From assembly GCA_964548905.1 (NCBI GenBank), contig CAZJTL010000042.1, forward strand, positions 1 through 27,865: a stretch of DNA of 27,865 bases, written 5' to 3'. Shown here piece after piece: positions 1 through 7,307 of the stretch. Source of the stretch: CAZJTL01 sp964548905 (GTDB taxonomy: Bacteria > Cyanobacteriota > Cyanobacteriia > Cyanobacteriales > Xenococcaceae). Made by a program: the position numbers and the translations under genes. How positions within the stretch are numbered: position 1 is the stretch's first letter; every line of letters starts with the position of its first letter. The notes beneath the pieces are model-generated. The model worked only from the letters and a program-made list of their open reading frames with translations. It was not told the DNA's origin and searched no databases.

Positions 1-55
1 CCTGCTCCCTGCTCCCTGCTCCCTGCTCCCTGCTCCCTGCTCCCTGCTCCCTGCT
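1..55. repeat. Heptamer tandem repeat (CTGCTCC)n
   Basis: About seven near-perfect copies of the 7-bp unit CTGCTCC run from the window edge and end in CTGCTTTTG. This is the cyanobacterial STRR (short tandemly repeated repetitive) type of sequence. The array continues beyond the left edge, so its full length is unknown. It lies upstream of prmA and carries no coding potential. Confidence 0.9.
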
Positions 56-219
56 TTTGTTCGCATTTCTTACTTTATGTAGACGAAATTATCAACTAGA
101 GAATAAGATGGGAAGCCTTAGAGGAAGCGATCTGCGATTGCCATTTTATGTTGATCAAGTCTGAAATACTTACTGATATGCAGTGCCTTGCTACTAGCCC
201 AATCAAATCAGATGATGGT

Positions 220-1116
220 ATGTCAAATAACTGGTGGGAAATAATCGTTTTGTGCGATCCAGTTTTGGAAGAGTCTATGTTTTGGCGACTGGAAAATTTT
301 GGCTGTTCGGGTACGGCAACAGAAAATAAAGATAACTGTTGTTTAATTCGCGCTTATATACCAGAAATTAAAGCACAGGCTCTTGATATTTCAGCTTTAG
401 CTTTGTGGTTACAGCAAGACGCAATCTTAGCAGAAGCTTCACCACCAAAGATTCAATGGAAGTTAATCGATGAAGAAGACTGGGCTAGTAGCTGGAAACA
501 GCATTGGCATCCGATGGAAATTGGCGATCGCTTTTTAATCTATCCAGCTTGGCTCGAAACTCCAGAAACTTCAGAAAGGTTGATTATGCGTCTCGATCCT
601 GGGACGGCTTTTGGGACTGGAACTCATCCTACCACGCAATTATGCTTGGAATCTCTAGAAATGCGCCTTGACCCTCAAGCTATCAATTCAGATAATGCTA
701 CTATTGCTGACATTGGCTGCGGTTCTGGTATTCTCTCGATCGGTGCAGTCATGTTAGGCGCACAAAAAGTTTATGCTGTTGATAATGACCCTCTTGCCAT
801 TCAAGCTAGTCGCAGCAATTATCAAATCAATCAGATCGATCGCGATCGCTTGGTACTGCTTCAAGGTAGTTTGGATTTATTGATGGGGATGGAAGAAGGA
901 TTCGATGGCATTGTCTGCAACATTTTGGCAGATACTATTGTTGAACTGATCCCTAAAATGAGCGTGATCGCTAAGCCGAAATCCTGGGCAATTCTCAGTG
1001 GTATTTTACTCGAACAAGCTCAAAAAATCGCCGATACTGTCGAAGCTAACGATTGGGTAGTAGCCGCACTCTGGAAGCGCAAAGAATGGTGTTGTTTTAA
1101 TATTAGGAGAGCCTAG
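220..1116 (+). CDS. prmA: Ribosomal protein L11 methyltransferase PrmA
   Basis: A class I SAM-dependent methyltransferase that trimethylates ribosomal protein L11 in the cytoplasm. Numbered from the ATG at 220 (298 aa), the family signature LDPGTAFGTGTHPTTQ is at residues 125-140, the SAM-binding loop DIGCGSG at 164-170, the acidic end of the next strand (VDND) at 187-190, and the catalytic-region motif CNILAD at 233-238. The frame is open from an ATG at 148, but its first 24 residues do not look like PrmA. MSNNWWEI at 220 matches the usual N-terminus and gives a length close to the ~293 aa of the E. coli enzyme, so 220 is preferred. The gene stands alone: the next 229 bases hold only a short AGTCAGA-type repeat. 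Confidence 0.95.
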   Translation: MSNNWWEIIVLCDPVLEESMFWRLENFGCSGTATENKDNCCLIRAYIPEIKAQALDISALALWLQQDAILAEASPPKIQWKLIDEEDWASSWKQHWHPMEIGDRFLIYPAWLETPETSERLIMRLDPGTAFGTGTHPTTQLCLESLEMRLDPQAINSDNATIADIGCGSGILSIGAVMLGAQKVYAVDNDPLAIQASRSNYQINQIDRDRLVLLQGSLDLLMGMEEGFDGIVCNILADTIVELIPKMSVIAKPKSWAILSGILLEQAQKIADTVEANDWVVAALWKRKEWCCFNIRRA

Positions 1117-1345
1117 TACACGAAGTCAGGAGTCAGAAGTCAGAAGGGTTTAATTTCTATCTCTAATTCTTCAACTCCATCTTTTTGTTTTGATTAATTG
1201 GTTGTTTTGCTCACCCTACAAAAAACTACAAATAACTAATTCTGGGCTAGAATCACGAAATTACCAGGCAATAGACCATAATCCTACATAATCCTCCATA
1301 CATTCAACTAAAATTGAGTCTCTTATTGTCATAATTTTTTTATTT

Positions 1346-2260
1346 ATGGCTAATATTGATCGCGACCAACTTTTTAAAGAGCTTTTAACTACTTTTTTTG
1401 TTGAGTTTCTGGAGCTTTTCTTTCCCTCTGTTCTTGAATACCTTGACACTGATTCGATTCAATTTGTAGACAAGGAATTGTTCACTGACGTGGTTGGCGG
1501 TGAAAAGAAGATCATCGATATTGTTGCTTTGGCTAAGTTTCAGCAACAGAATTATTCTTTTTTAGTCCACATTGAAAATGAATCTAGCAGCAAAACTGAT
1601 TTCAACCAAAGATTATTCCGTTATTTCTGTAGTCTTTTCCTGAGATATAACCGCCCTATCTATCCCATTGTTGTCTTTTCTTACGATTCCCCCCAAAGGC
1701 TAGATAAAAGTGACTTTGTTATTGACTTTCCAGATAAACAGGTTTTGCATTTTAATTATGCCATCGTTCAGCTTAATCGTCTGAATTGGCGAGATTTTCT
1801 ACAGCAGAAAAATCCTGTTGCTGCTGCGCTGATGGTTAAGATGAAAATTGACCCAAAAGATCGTCCTATTCTCAAAGCTCAGTGTCTGAGATTGATGGTT
1901 ACGCTCGAACTAGATCCTGCCAAAATGCAGTTAATCTCTGGTTTTGTCGATACTTATCTTCGTCTGAATTCTAAGGAAGAAGCGATATTTCAATCTGAGT
2001 TAGGTACAATGGAAACAAGGGAAAAGGAACAGATTATGCAGATTACTACTAGTTGGAAAGAAGAAGGACGAGTTGAAGGGCAGAAAGAGGGGCAGAGTAA
2101 TACTATCTTGCGCCTGCTTAACCGTAAACTGGGCAATCTCCCAGAGGAGATCGCTACAAAGATTAAATCTTTAGAACCAGAGCAATTAGATACTTTAACT
2201 GAGGATTTGCTGGATTTTGAAAGTTTTGAAGATCTTAACCGATGGTTGAGTAATTTCTAG
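1346..2260 (+). CDS. Rpn family PD-(D/E)XK nuclease / transposase-like protein with DUF4351 tail
   Basis: A 304-aa protein of the Rpn (recombination-promoting nuclease, PDDEXK) superfamily that is greatly expanded in cyanobacteria. The nuclease core spans roughly residues 10-180. Candidate catalytic residues are D58 (KKIIDIVAL) and E77/E79 (LVHIENES), followed by a conserved QR...FRYF helix near 88-95. Residues 225-245 are a Glu/Gly-rich linker (EEGRVEGQKEGQ). The last ~50 residues (LLNRKLGNLPEEI...LLDFESFEDLNRWL) match the DUF4351 C-terminal domain. In E. coli, Rpn proteins cut DNA and stimulate RecA-independent recombination; the role here is inferred from family only. No inverted repeats or partner genes flank it, so it is not an obvious active insertion sequence. 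Confidence 0.9.
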   Translation: MANIDRDQLFKELLTTFFVEFLELFFPSVLEYLDTDSIQFVDKELFTDVVGGEKKIIDIVALAKFQQQNYSFLVHIENESSSKTDFNQRLFRYFCSLFLRYNRPIYPIVVFSYDSPQRLDKSDFVIDFPDKQVLHFNYAIVQLNRLNWRDFLQQKNPVAAALMVKMKIDPKDRPILKAQCLRLMVTLELDPAKMQLISGFVDTYLRLNSKEEAIFQSELGTMETREKEQIMQITTSWKEEGRVEGQKEGQSNTILRLLNRKLGNLPEEIATKIKSLEPEQLDTLTEDLLDFESFEDLNRWLSNF

Positions 2261-2440
2261 TTTTTAGAAATGCTTGAGAATAATCAACGGCGATCGCCCT
2301 AAACAATCAATTTCATTACCAACAAGCTTGCATTATGTGAGCATTATTAAATTAAATTATCGCCTCCTGATGAAACAGGTCGCACCAACCCAACCTAAAC
2401 GATCCGCGATCGTACTACAAAGAATTCGATTGCACTAGAT

Positions 2441-2848
2441 TTATTCTTCTTCTTCAAAAACGTATAAATCTATATCAATTGCTGTATTGATCTCGGCAAA
2501 CTTTTGGATAATATTTTGCTCGAAATGAATTGCTGGTCTATCGTCTCCATAAATATTTATAATAACAGAAAGTTGTGCATAGCATTGGGAAGTTCATTCA
2601 GTTAAAACATGCCAACTAGGTGTTAATTGCTCAAGAATTGACGTAATGTGTTTTTCTAACTCTTCAGAATGAGGTAGTGTAGATTTTAACTGCCATCCAT
2701 TTGATTTTCTGTAAATAACAGCTTTTGGACTGATTAAATCGCCTATTTTCCAAGTTTTTGATGGAGAGATTTTTAGTAACAAAGTAATTTCTTCTGGCTC
2801 TATTTCAAAATCTACCAATAAAAAATCGACTAAAATTTCAGTATTCAT
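2441..2848 (-). pseudogene. DUF4279-like small protein interrupted by an in-frame TGA
   Basis: Reading the minus strand from the ATG at 2848 gives 84 residues (start MNTEILVDFLL; motifs KTWKIGD and SNGWQL) and then TGA at 2596-2594. In the same frame, without any shift, the sequence continues for 50 sensible codons (CYAQLSVIINIYGDDRP ... AIDIDLYVFEEEE) to TAA at 2441. The total of 135 codons fits a full-length DUF4279 domain, including the C-terminal D-x-D-x-Y type ending, so a single nonsense change has split the gene. The start follows directly on the TAA of another decayed minus-strand gene (TAAATG), which suggests a former two-gene operon. The DUF4279 assignment is from memory of the family pattern. 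A sequencing error, or a functional truncated product, cannot be excluded. Confidence 0.7.
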
Positions 2849-2978
2849 TTATTTAATTTCATCTAAATAATTTTCCAATTTCTATTTATTGCTTAGTGTT
2901 CATTTTTTTTCAATCCAATCTGCTGCTCTTCCTGTACCTATAAGTATATTGCGATCGTTAAAACACATTAAGTAGTTA

Positions 2979-3133
2979 GGCTCTCCCGTACTCATGGTGA
3001 TAAGCAAAGATTATCAAATTAAGGGCATATGCCATACGCCCCTACAGTAGGTCACTGATACCTTTGTAGGGGCGCGAGGTTTGTACCTAAAATGTATGTA
3101 GCGAACATTTAACCCCATTATGTTGGGAGAGCC
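2979..3133. mobile_element. MITE-like insertion, 155 bp, with 9-bp terminal inverted repeats and 8-bp target duplication
   Basis: The left end GGCTCTCCC (2979-2987) and right end GGGAGAGCC (3125-3133) are perfect 9-bp inverted repeats; the similarity continues imperfectly inward (ATGGTGATAAG against ATGGGGTTAAA). Both sides carry the same 8-bp direct repeat AGTAGTTA (2971-2978 and 3134-3141), as expected for a target-site duplication. Removing the element restores an open frame across the site. It codes for nothing, so a transposase elsewhere would have mobilised it. The IS family is unknown; 8-bp duplications occur in IS6, IS256 and IS1595 among others. A GTAGGGGCG palindrome sits at its centre. 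Confidence 0.8.
3037..3074. repeat. GTAGGGGCG-type palindrome (copy 1)
   Basis: CGCCCCTACA (3037-3046) and TGTAGGGGCG (3065-3074) form a perfect 10-bp inverted repeat around an 18-bp loop. Related palindromes occur at 6100, 19385 and 24237. This copy lies inside the MITE-like insertion. Confidence 0.8.
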
Positions 3134-3333
3134 AGTAGTTATAATTGAGGTCTGTAATATAGAAAACAAAGCCAAAACATTCACCTAAAATTTTAGAAAT
3201 ATAAGAGACTGTTGAGCATTTTTAATCCCTCTTTGTTCGTCTGCATCTGTAACAGTAGGTTTAGGATTGAGTAATCCACTTTTTGTCCCGTATATCCAAA
3301 TCTGAAGTTAACACCAAGATTAGATTTATAAAC

Positions 3334-4248
3334 ATGAAAGCTTTTGAGAATTTAATCGGTCATCAACCAGCAAAAGAATTGCTTTTGTCAGCGATCGCGC
3401 AAAATCGAATTGCACCAGCATATTTATTTGCAGGTATTGATGGGGTTGGCAAAAGTCTTGCAGCCGATCAGTTTATGCAACTTTTATTAAAACCTTCTAC
3501 ACAAAAATCGATTAATACTCACTCCGATCGCCTGTGGATCGAACCTACCTGTCAACACAAAGGAAAACTGTTGACCAAACAAGAAGCGATCGCCGCAGGT
3601 ATAGAAGGTAAAGTTAATTTTAAAATTAGAATCGAACAAATTCGGGAAATTATTGATTTTCTCAGCCGTCCTCCTCTGGTAGCAGCGCGATCGCTGGTGG
3701 CGATCGCAGAGGCAGAAACGATGACGGAAGCAGCAGCTAACGCTTTACTAAAAACGTTAGAAGAACCTGGTAAGGCTACCATCATTCTCATTGCCTCAAG
3801 TAGTGATTCTCTATTACCTACCTTGGTATCTCGCTGTCAGCGCATTCCTTTTTACGGACTTTCGCAAACAGATTTAAAACAGGTATTACAGAAAATTGGA
3901 CAGCAAGAGATTCTCGAATATCCAGAAATAATAGCGATCGCCCAAGGAAGCCCAGGTAAGGCGATCGAAGCTTTTACTCAATTACAAAATATTCCCTCAG
4001 ATTTATTAGCCAAACTCAAGCGATCGATAGATAATCCCTTGCAAGCTTTTGCTATGGCGAAGGAAATTGTACAAGAAATAGATTCCCAAACTCAGTTATG
4101 GTTAGTTGATTATTTACAGTACTTTTATTGGCAACATTCACAGTCAAAAAGGTTAATCGAACAATTAGAAAAAACTCATCAATATCTTTTAAGTTATGTT
4201 CAGCCCCGTTTGGTTTGGGAAACGACGTTATTAGCTTTGTGGCTTTAG
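3334..4248 (+). CDS. holB: DNA polymerase III delta-prime subunit (clamp loader)
   Basis: A clamp-loader AAA+ protein of 304 aa that helps open and load the beta sliding clamp on DNA. The N-terminus MKAFENLIGHQPAKELL is typical of the cyanobacterial delta-prime family. The Walker A motif GIDGVGKS is at residues 34-41. RIEQIREIIDFLSRPP and ANALLKTLEEPG follow, and the SRC sensor motif appears as PTLVSRCQRIPF. The usual zinc-binding cysteine cluster is not evident. The frame extends upstream to a TTG at 3283, but that stretch overlaps remnants of a dead minus-strand gene and does not resemble the family, so the ATG at 3334 is preferred. The 3' end overlaps the convergent acyltransferase gene by 18 bp. 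Confidence 0.92.
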   Translation: MKAFENLIGHQPAKELLLSAIAQNRIAPAYLFAGIDGVGKSLAADQFMQLLLKPSTQKSINTHSDRLWIEPTCQHKGKLLTKQEAIAAGIEGKVNFKIRIEQIREIIDFLSRPPLVAARSLVAIAEAETMTEAAANALLKTLEEPGKATIILIASSSDSLLPTLVSRCQRIPFYGLSQTDLKQVLQKIGQQEILEYPEIIAIAQGSPGKAIEAFTQLQNIPSDLLAKLKRSIDNPLQAFAMAKEIVQEIDSQTQLWLVDYLQYFYWQHSQSKRLIEQLEKTHQYLLSYVQPRLVWETTLLALWL

Positions 4249-5295
4249 TCTCTTTAAAATCTTTAATCCCAAACTAAATCCAAAAGCGCGTAAATTTTTT
4301 CTAAAAATTGTGCCGTTTATATTAAAACGTTTTGTGCCGCCCAGAAAATATTTAAAGTCAAAATCACCTCCACCAAAATCGTAAACTTTTAGACCTTGTT
4401 CGATCGCATATTGAATACTTTTAACGCAAACTGCCTTGCCAGGTTCTAAGTATTTATAGTCGGGATGATAACCCATTAGGTAGCCAAAAAAGGCTCCTTT
4501 TTGAGAATCTATTAATCCAAGCGAAGCCGAAATTGGTGTTTCTCCATCCCAAAGAACGAAAGCCCACAAGCAATTATGCTGAAAACAATGACGAAAAATA
4601 TGGTGATACATATTTAATTCAGATGGCGATCTTTGTCCGAATCTCATTTGATTGAGATTTAGCAAAGCTTCAATTAGACTATCTAGATCGTGGCTATCTG
4701 AATAGGTAAATTTAAAGCGATCGCTGGCTTCTATTTTGCGAAAGGCACGACGTAAATTACTGCGAGCCTTTTTGCTGATAGATTTATATAAATAGTCATC
4801 CCAGTCGAGGGGCAGAGTGATATAAGCGCTAGCTTTACCAACTTCCTTTCGTACCCAAAATTGAGAAGAGGTAAAATGATTCAAAAATAGATCTAATCTG
4901 GGATCTAATACATCACTCAGTTTAAAGCGCTCCCAATCTACCTTCTTTTGAACATAGTCAGCTAACGCTTCAATTGCCTCTTGTTCGTATTCAGGTAAAC
5001 AGACAAATCCTGTGTAGTCTGAACTGTGCTTACCTCCCATATGGAGATCGCTCAATAGCTTTAATCCGTACTTTTGAATAACGCGCTTACCCAAAGGCAG
5101 AAAAGCGACATAGGAAGAATGGTTTTCTGAAAAAACGGCAAGAATAAACCAGGGTTCGGGTTTGAATTCCAACCAGCAACGCAACCAAACCCACGATACA
5201 AAAAAATTGGCATTGGGATCGGCTTGATACACTTCCTCCCAATTAGATTTCAACTCATCCAACTGAGCGAGATTATCAATATAATTAACTTTCAT
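4231..5295 (-). CDS. CelD/FemAB-like GNAT acyltransferase (Acetyltransf_6 type)
   Basis: A 354-aa protein of the GNAT-like family found in polysaccharide clusters (CelD/BcsL, related to FemAB). Visible landmarks are an N-terminal NANFFVSWVWLRCWLEF segment (residues ~28-45), a basic helix SKKARSNLRRAFRKIE (~175-190), and the C-terminal acyl-CoA-fold motifs YHPDYKYLEPG and VYDFGGGDFDFKYFLG, which end the GNAT core. The protein is presumably cytosolic and transfers an acyl or aminoacyl group to a sugar or lipid-linked precursor; the substrate cannot be read from sequence. It is the last gene of the minus-strand polysaccharide cluster, 194 bp after the acetyltransferase gene, and its 3' end overlaps holB tail to tail by 18 bp. 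Confidence 0.85.
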   Translation of the reverse strand: MKVNYIDNLAQLDELKSNWEEVYQADPNANFFVSWVWLRCWLEFKPEPWFILAVFSENHSSYVAFLPLGKRVIQKYGLKLLSDLHMGGKHSSDYTGFVCLPEYEQEAIEALADYVQKKVDWERFKLSDVLDPRLDLFLNHFTSSQFWVRKEVGKASAYITLPLDWDDYLYKSISKKARSNLRRAFRKIEASDRFKFTYSDSHDLDSLIEALLNLNQMRFGQRSPSELNMYHHIFRHCFQHNCLWAFVLWDGETPISASLGLIDSQKGAFFGYLMGYHPDYKYLEPGKAVCVKSIQYAIEQGLKVYDFGGGDFDFKYFLGGTKRFNINGTIFRKNLRAFGFSLGLKILKRLKPQS

Positions 5296-5489
5296 TTTGC
5301 TAAGGCTAATCTAAAAATCAGGAATTAGAAAAATTTACTCCTTGTGGGAGCAATGCCAAGCCTTACAAATACTTAAGTTGCTTAATTTTGATTAGTGATG
5401 GAATAGCGCCTTCTAAATTCCTAAGTAAAAACTAATATAAAATTAAATTAACAAAGATTACTAATAAGTTAATAAAAATACACTTGTGT

Positions 5490-6050
5490 TTATTGAGGAG
5501 CATTGATAAAATCTTGCGAACCCTTGTAGCTGATGATTTTAGCTGGAACTCCAACAGCTACGGCGTTATCGGGGAGATCTTTGGTGACAACGGCATTCGC
5601 ACCGATCGCTACATCGTTACCGATGGTAATCGAACCAAAAATTCTTGCCCCTGGTGCTATATAAACGCGATCGCCAAATTTGGGACAACCTAACTTATCT
5701 CCTCTACCGCCGAGTCCAAGAGTGACATCATGACTGAGAGTACAGTAATCACCAAGGACAACATCGGGATGTACAACTATACATCCAGAATGGACAATAT
5801 AAAGACCTGCGCCAATATTTGCCCTTCTTGGCAATTCAATTCCAGTCAAAATTATGACGATTTTGTGCCAAATTGTTCCGATCGCTAGGAGGATATGTCT
5901 GATGACAGGAATATTAACTTCTCGATATACCCAATTATTAAAGCGATATTCAGCTACAGCCCACAACCCTTCTCTGGTTAACAACATTTGTAATAAAGGT
6001 CTGGGTTCGATCTGCATATATCGATCGAGATCTGTCTTAAATTTATTCAT
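5490..6050 (-). CDS. Serine-acetyltransferase-like hexapeptide (LbH) acyltransferase
   Basis: A 186-aa left-handed beta-helix acetyltransferase. Residues ~1-60 are helical (MNKFKTDLDRYMQIEPRP...), as in CysE-type N-termini. From ~70 on, hexapeptide turns repeat: ANIGAGLYIVHSGCIVV, VLGDYCTLSHDVTLG, IGNDVAIGANAVVTKDLP. It closes with the canonical AVGVPAKII. The two histidines in VHSGC and LSHDVTLG occupy the positions of CysE active-site residues. It could be a true serine acetyltransferase (cysteine synthesis). Its place within a polysaccharide gene cluster, and its short length, favour O-acetylation of a sugar or precursor; this is inference. A GAGG ribosome-binding site lies six bases before the ATG. 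Confidence 0.85.
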   Translation of the reverse strand: MNKFKTDLDRYMQIEPRPLLQMLLTREGLWAVAEYRFNNWVYREVNIPVIRHILLAIGTIWHKIVIILTGIELPRRANIGAGLYIVHSGCIVVHPDVVLGDYCTLSHDVTLGLGGRGDKLGCPKFGDRVYIAPGARIFGSITIGNDVAIGANAVVTKDLPDNAVAVGVPAKIISYKGSQDFINAPQ

Positions 6051-6099
6051 TGAATCCTCGTTAAATTAAACCAATTTAAATAGAATGACCCTTGCCTTG

Positions 6100-6128
6100 G
6101 TAGGGGCTTTCTTGCCATTCGCCCCTAC
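6100..6128. repeat. GTAGGGGCG-type palindrome (copy 2), supplies the stop codon of the GT4 gene
   Basis: A 29-bp element with 8-bp arms GTAGGGGC (6100-6107) and GCCCCTAC (6121-6128). It is the exact reverse complement of the copy at 24237-24265, loop included. The TAG stop of the upstream glycosyltransferase (6125-6127) is part of the arm, so the repeat sets the end of that protein. Confidence 0.85.
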
Positions 6129-7216
6129 AAACCAAAAACTTGTTGATAACCTTCCAAAGCTGCTTCTAGAGAAAATTCTTTGGCTCTTGTCCTCAATTTC
6201 TCCACATCGCGATCGCCTGCTAAAGTTGCTATAATCGCCTCCGCCATCGCTTCGCTATCACCAACCGTCACAATTTTCCCATACTTACCATATTCTAAAA
6301 TTTCCGCAGGTCCACTTTGGCAATCGGTAGAGACAACGGGAGTTCCAGCAAACATCGCCTCGACTAAAATGTTACCGAAACCTTCCCAAGCGGAAGAGAG
6401 AACAACCACTGAAGCTTTTGCCATATAGGCATATGGATTATCTACAAATCCACCAAAAGCAACATCATTGGTTAAACCTAGTTCTGCTAATAAAGATAAA
6501 AGATGGTCTTTTTGAGAACCTTCTCCTAAGATTAGTAGTCGAGCTGGATATTGCTCTTTAACTCTGGCAAAAGCACGAATTAAAGTAGGAAAATCTTTTT
6601 GTTTTTCTAATCTTCCTACTCCCAAAATGACAGGAATCTCTGGAGAGTCAAACCAAGGATGGGCGATCGCGCCCTGGATTTTCTCGTTCATTTCTGGAGT
6701 GACGATCGGGTTATAAATATAAGTAGTTTTGGCTACAGGAAAACCCAATTCATCAAGATTTTTTGCTACTCCCTCAGAGACAGCCACAATTTTATCTGCC
6801 CAAGGATAAAACCATTTTGCCAATAAGGGGGCTAATTTGCGTTTTAAATTGGTAGCATTTTCTGCATCGCGAGTCAGATGATTGTGGACAGTAACGACTA
6901 TTTGAGTAGAAACTCCTGCTAGTTTCCTTGCCCAAATTGCCACAATATTAGTATCTTCCAGAGCTGCTATTAAAGTTTTGGGACGTTCTTGCTTGAGATA
7001 TTTAGCCAAAGCAGCAACGCTCAGCAAAAGTCTTGAGCTTTCTAATTTAACTACTCTGACTCGATCGGGCAATTGAGAAAGATAGGGTCCTTCTGCTTTA
7101 ACTAAAACTAAATCTACCTTTAAACCGCGATCGGCAAAACCACGAGCTAAATTGAGCATCACTCGTTCGGCTCCACCGCCATCGAGATCCATTAAAAAAA
7201 CTGCTAAATCGGTCAT
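6125..7216 (-). CDS. GT4 family glycosyltransferase
   Basis: A 363-aa GT-B fold retaining glycosyltransferase that would transfer a sugar from a nucleotide-sugar donor to a growing polysaccharide repeat unit at the cytoplasmic membrane. N-terminal acceptor domain: FLMDLDGGGAERVMLNLA (residues ~6-23), the glycine-rich start of the GT4 fold. C-terminal donor domain: VILGVGRLEKQKDFPTLI, then EGFGNILVEAMFAGTPVVST, which carries the E-x7-E pair typical of GT4. The frame stays open upstream to 7285, but those 23 extra residues are translated heptamer repeat, so the ATG at 7216 is chosen. The stop lies in a GTAGGGGCG repeat. It is downstream of the O-antigen ligase gene in the same cluster. Confidence 0.92.
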   Translation of the reverse strand: MTDLAVFLMDLDGGGAERVMLNLARGFADRGLKVDLVLVKAEGPYLSQLPDRVRVVKLESSRLLLSVAALAKYLKQERPKTLIAALEDTNIVAIWARKLAGVSTQIVVTVHNHLTRDAENATNLKRKLAPLLAKWFYPWADKIVAVSEGVAKNLDELGFPVAKTTYIYNPIVTPEMNEKIQGAIAHPWFDSPEIPVILGVGRLEKQKDFPTLIRAFARVKEQYPARLLILGEGSQKDHLLSLLAELGLTNDVAFGGFVDNPYAYMAKASVVVLSSAWEGFGNILVEAMFAGTPVVSTDCQSGPAEILEYGKYGKIVTVGDSEAMAEAIIATLAGDRDVEKLRTRAKEFSLEAALEGYQQVFGL

Positions 7217-7307
7217 AGGGTGTAGGGTGTAGGGGGTGGGGTGTAGGGGAAGCCAATGAACAATGAACAATGAGCAATGAACCATGAACCATGAACCATG
7301 CCAAAAA
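7217..7307. repeat. Mixed heptamer arrays (TAGGGTG and AACAATG/AACCATG units)
   Basis: Two adjacent arrays read on the minus strand: AACCATG/AACAATG units (about 7256-7300), then CACCCTA-type units (7217-7250). They fill the gap between the O-antigen ligase and GT4 genes and leave no recognisable ribosome-binding site before the GT4 start. Confidence 0.9.

Larger units (their letters stand above)
2849..3333 (-). pseudogene. Decayed small gene of unknown function, split by a 155-bp insertion
   Basis: The fragments lie on the minus strand. Frame one (about 3330-3187) reads VYKSNLGVNFRFGYTGQK... and a helical stretch ending in MLNSLLYF. A second frame (about 3220-3142) reads YISKILGECFGFVFYITDL and runs into the insertion at 3133. 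Deleting 2979-3133 plus one copy of its 8-bp duplication joins ...FYITDLNYN to YLMCFNDRNILIGTG, then ...AADWIEKK and a TGA in an A8 run. Two in-frame stops later it reads KLENYLDEIK and TAA at 2849. The gene therefore carries an insertion, at least one frameshift and nonsense codons. The pattern faintly recalls small immunity-type proteins, but I do not recognise the family. Its 5' end is lost where holB begins. Confidence 0.6.

Noticed and set aside
1261..1449. Minus-strand 62-codon gene overlapping the Rpn gene start
   Set aside because: It is a Ser/Lys-rich shadow of the Rpn coding strand with no family resemblance.
3283..3333. Upstream start for holB at the TTG at 3283
   Set aside because: The extra residues do not fit the family, and this DNA reads as a remnant of a minus-strand gene.
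6125..7285. Longer GT4 protein starting at 7285
   Set aside because: The additional 23 residues are translated heptamer repeat (HPTPYTLHP); the conserved fold begins at 7216.
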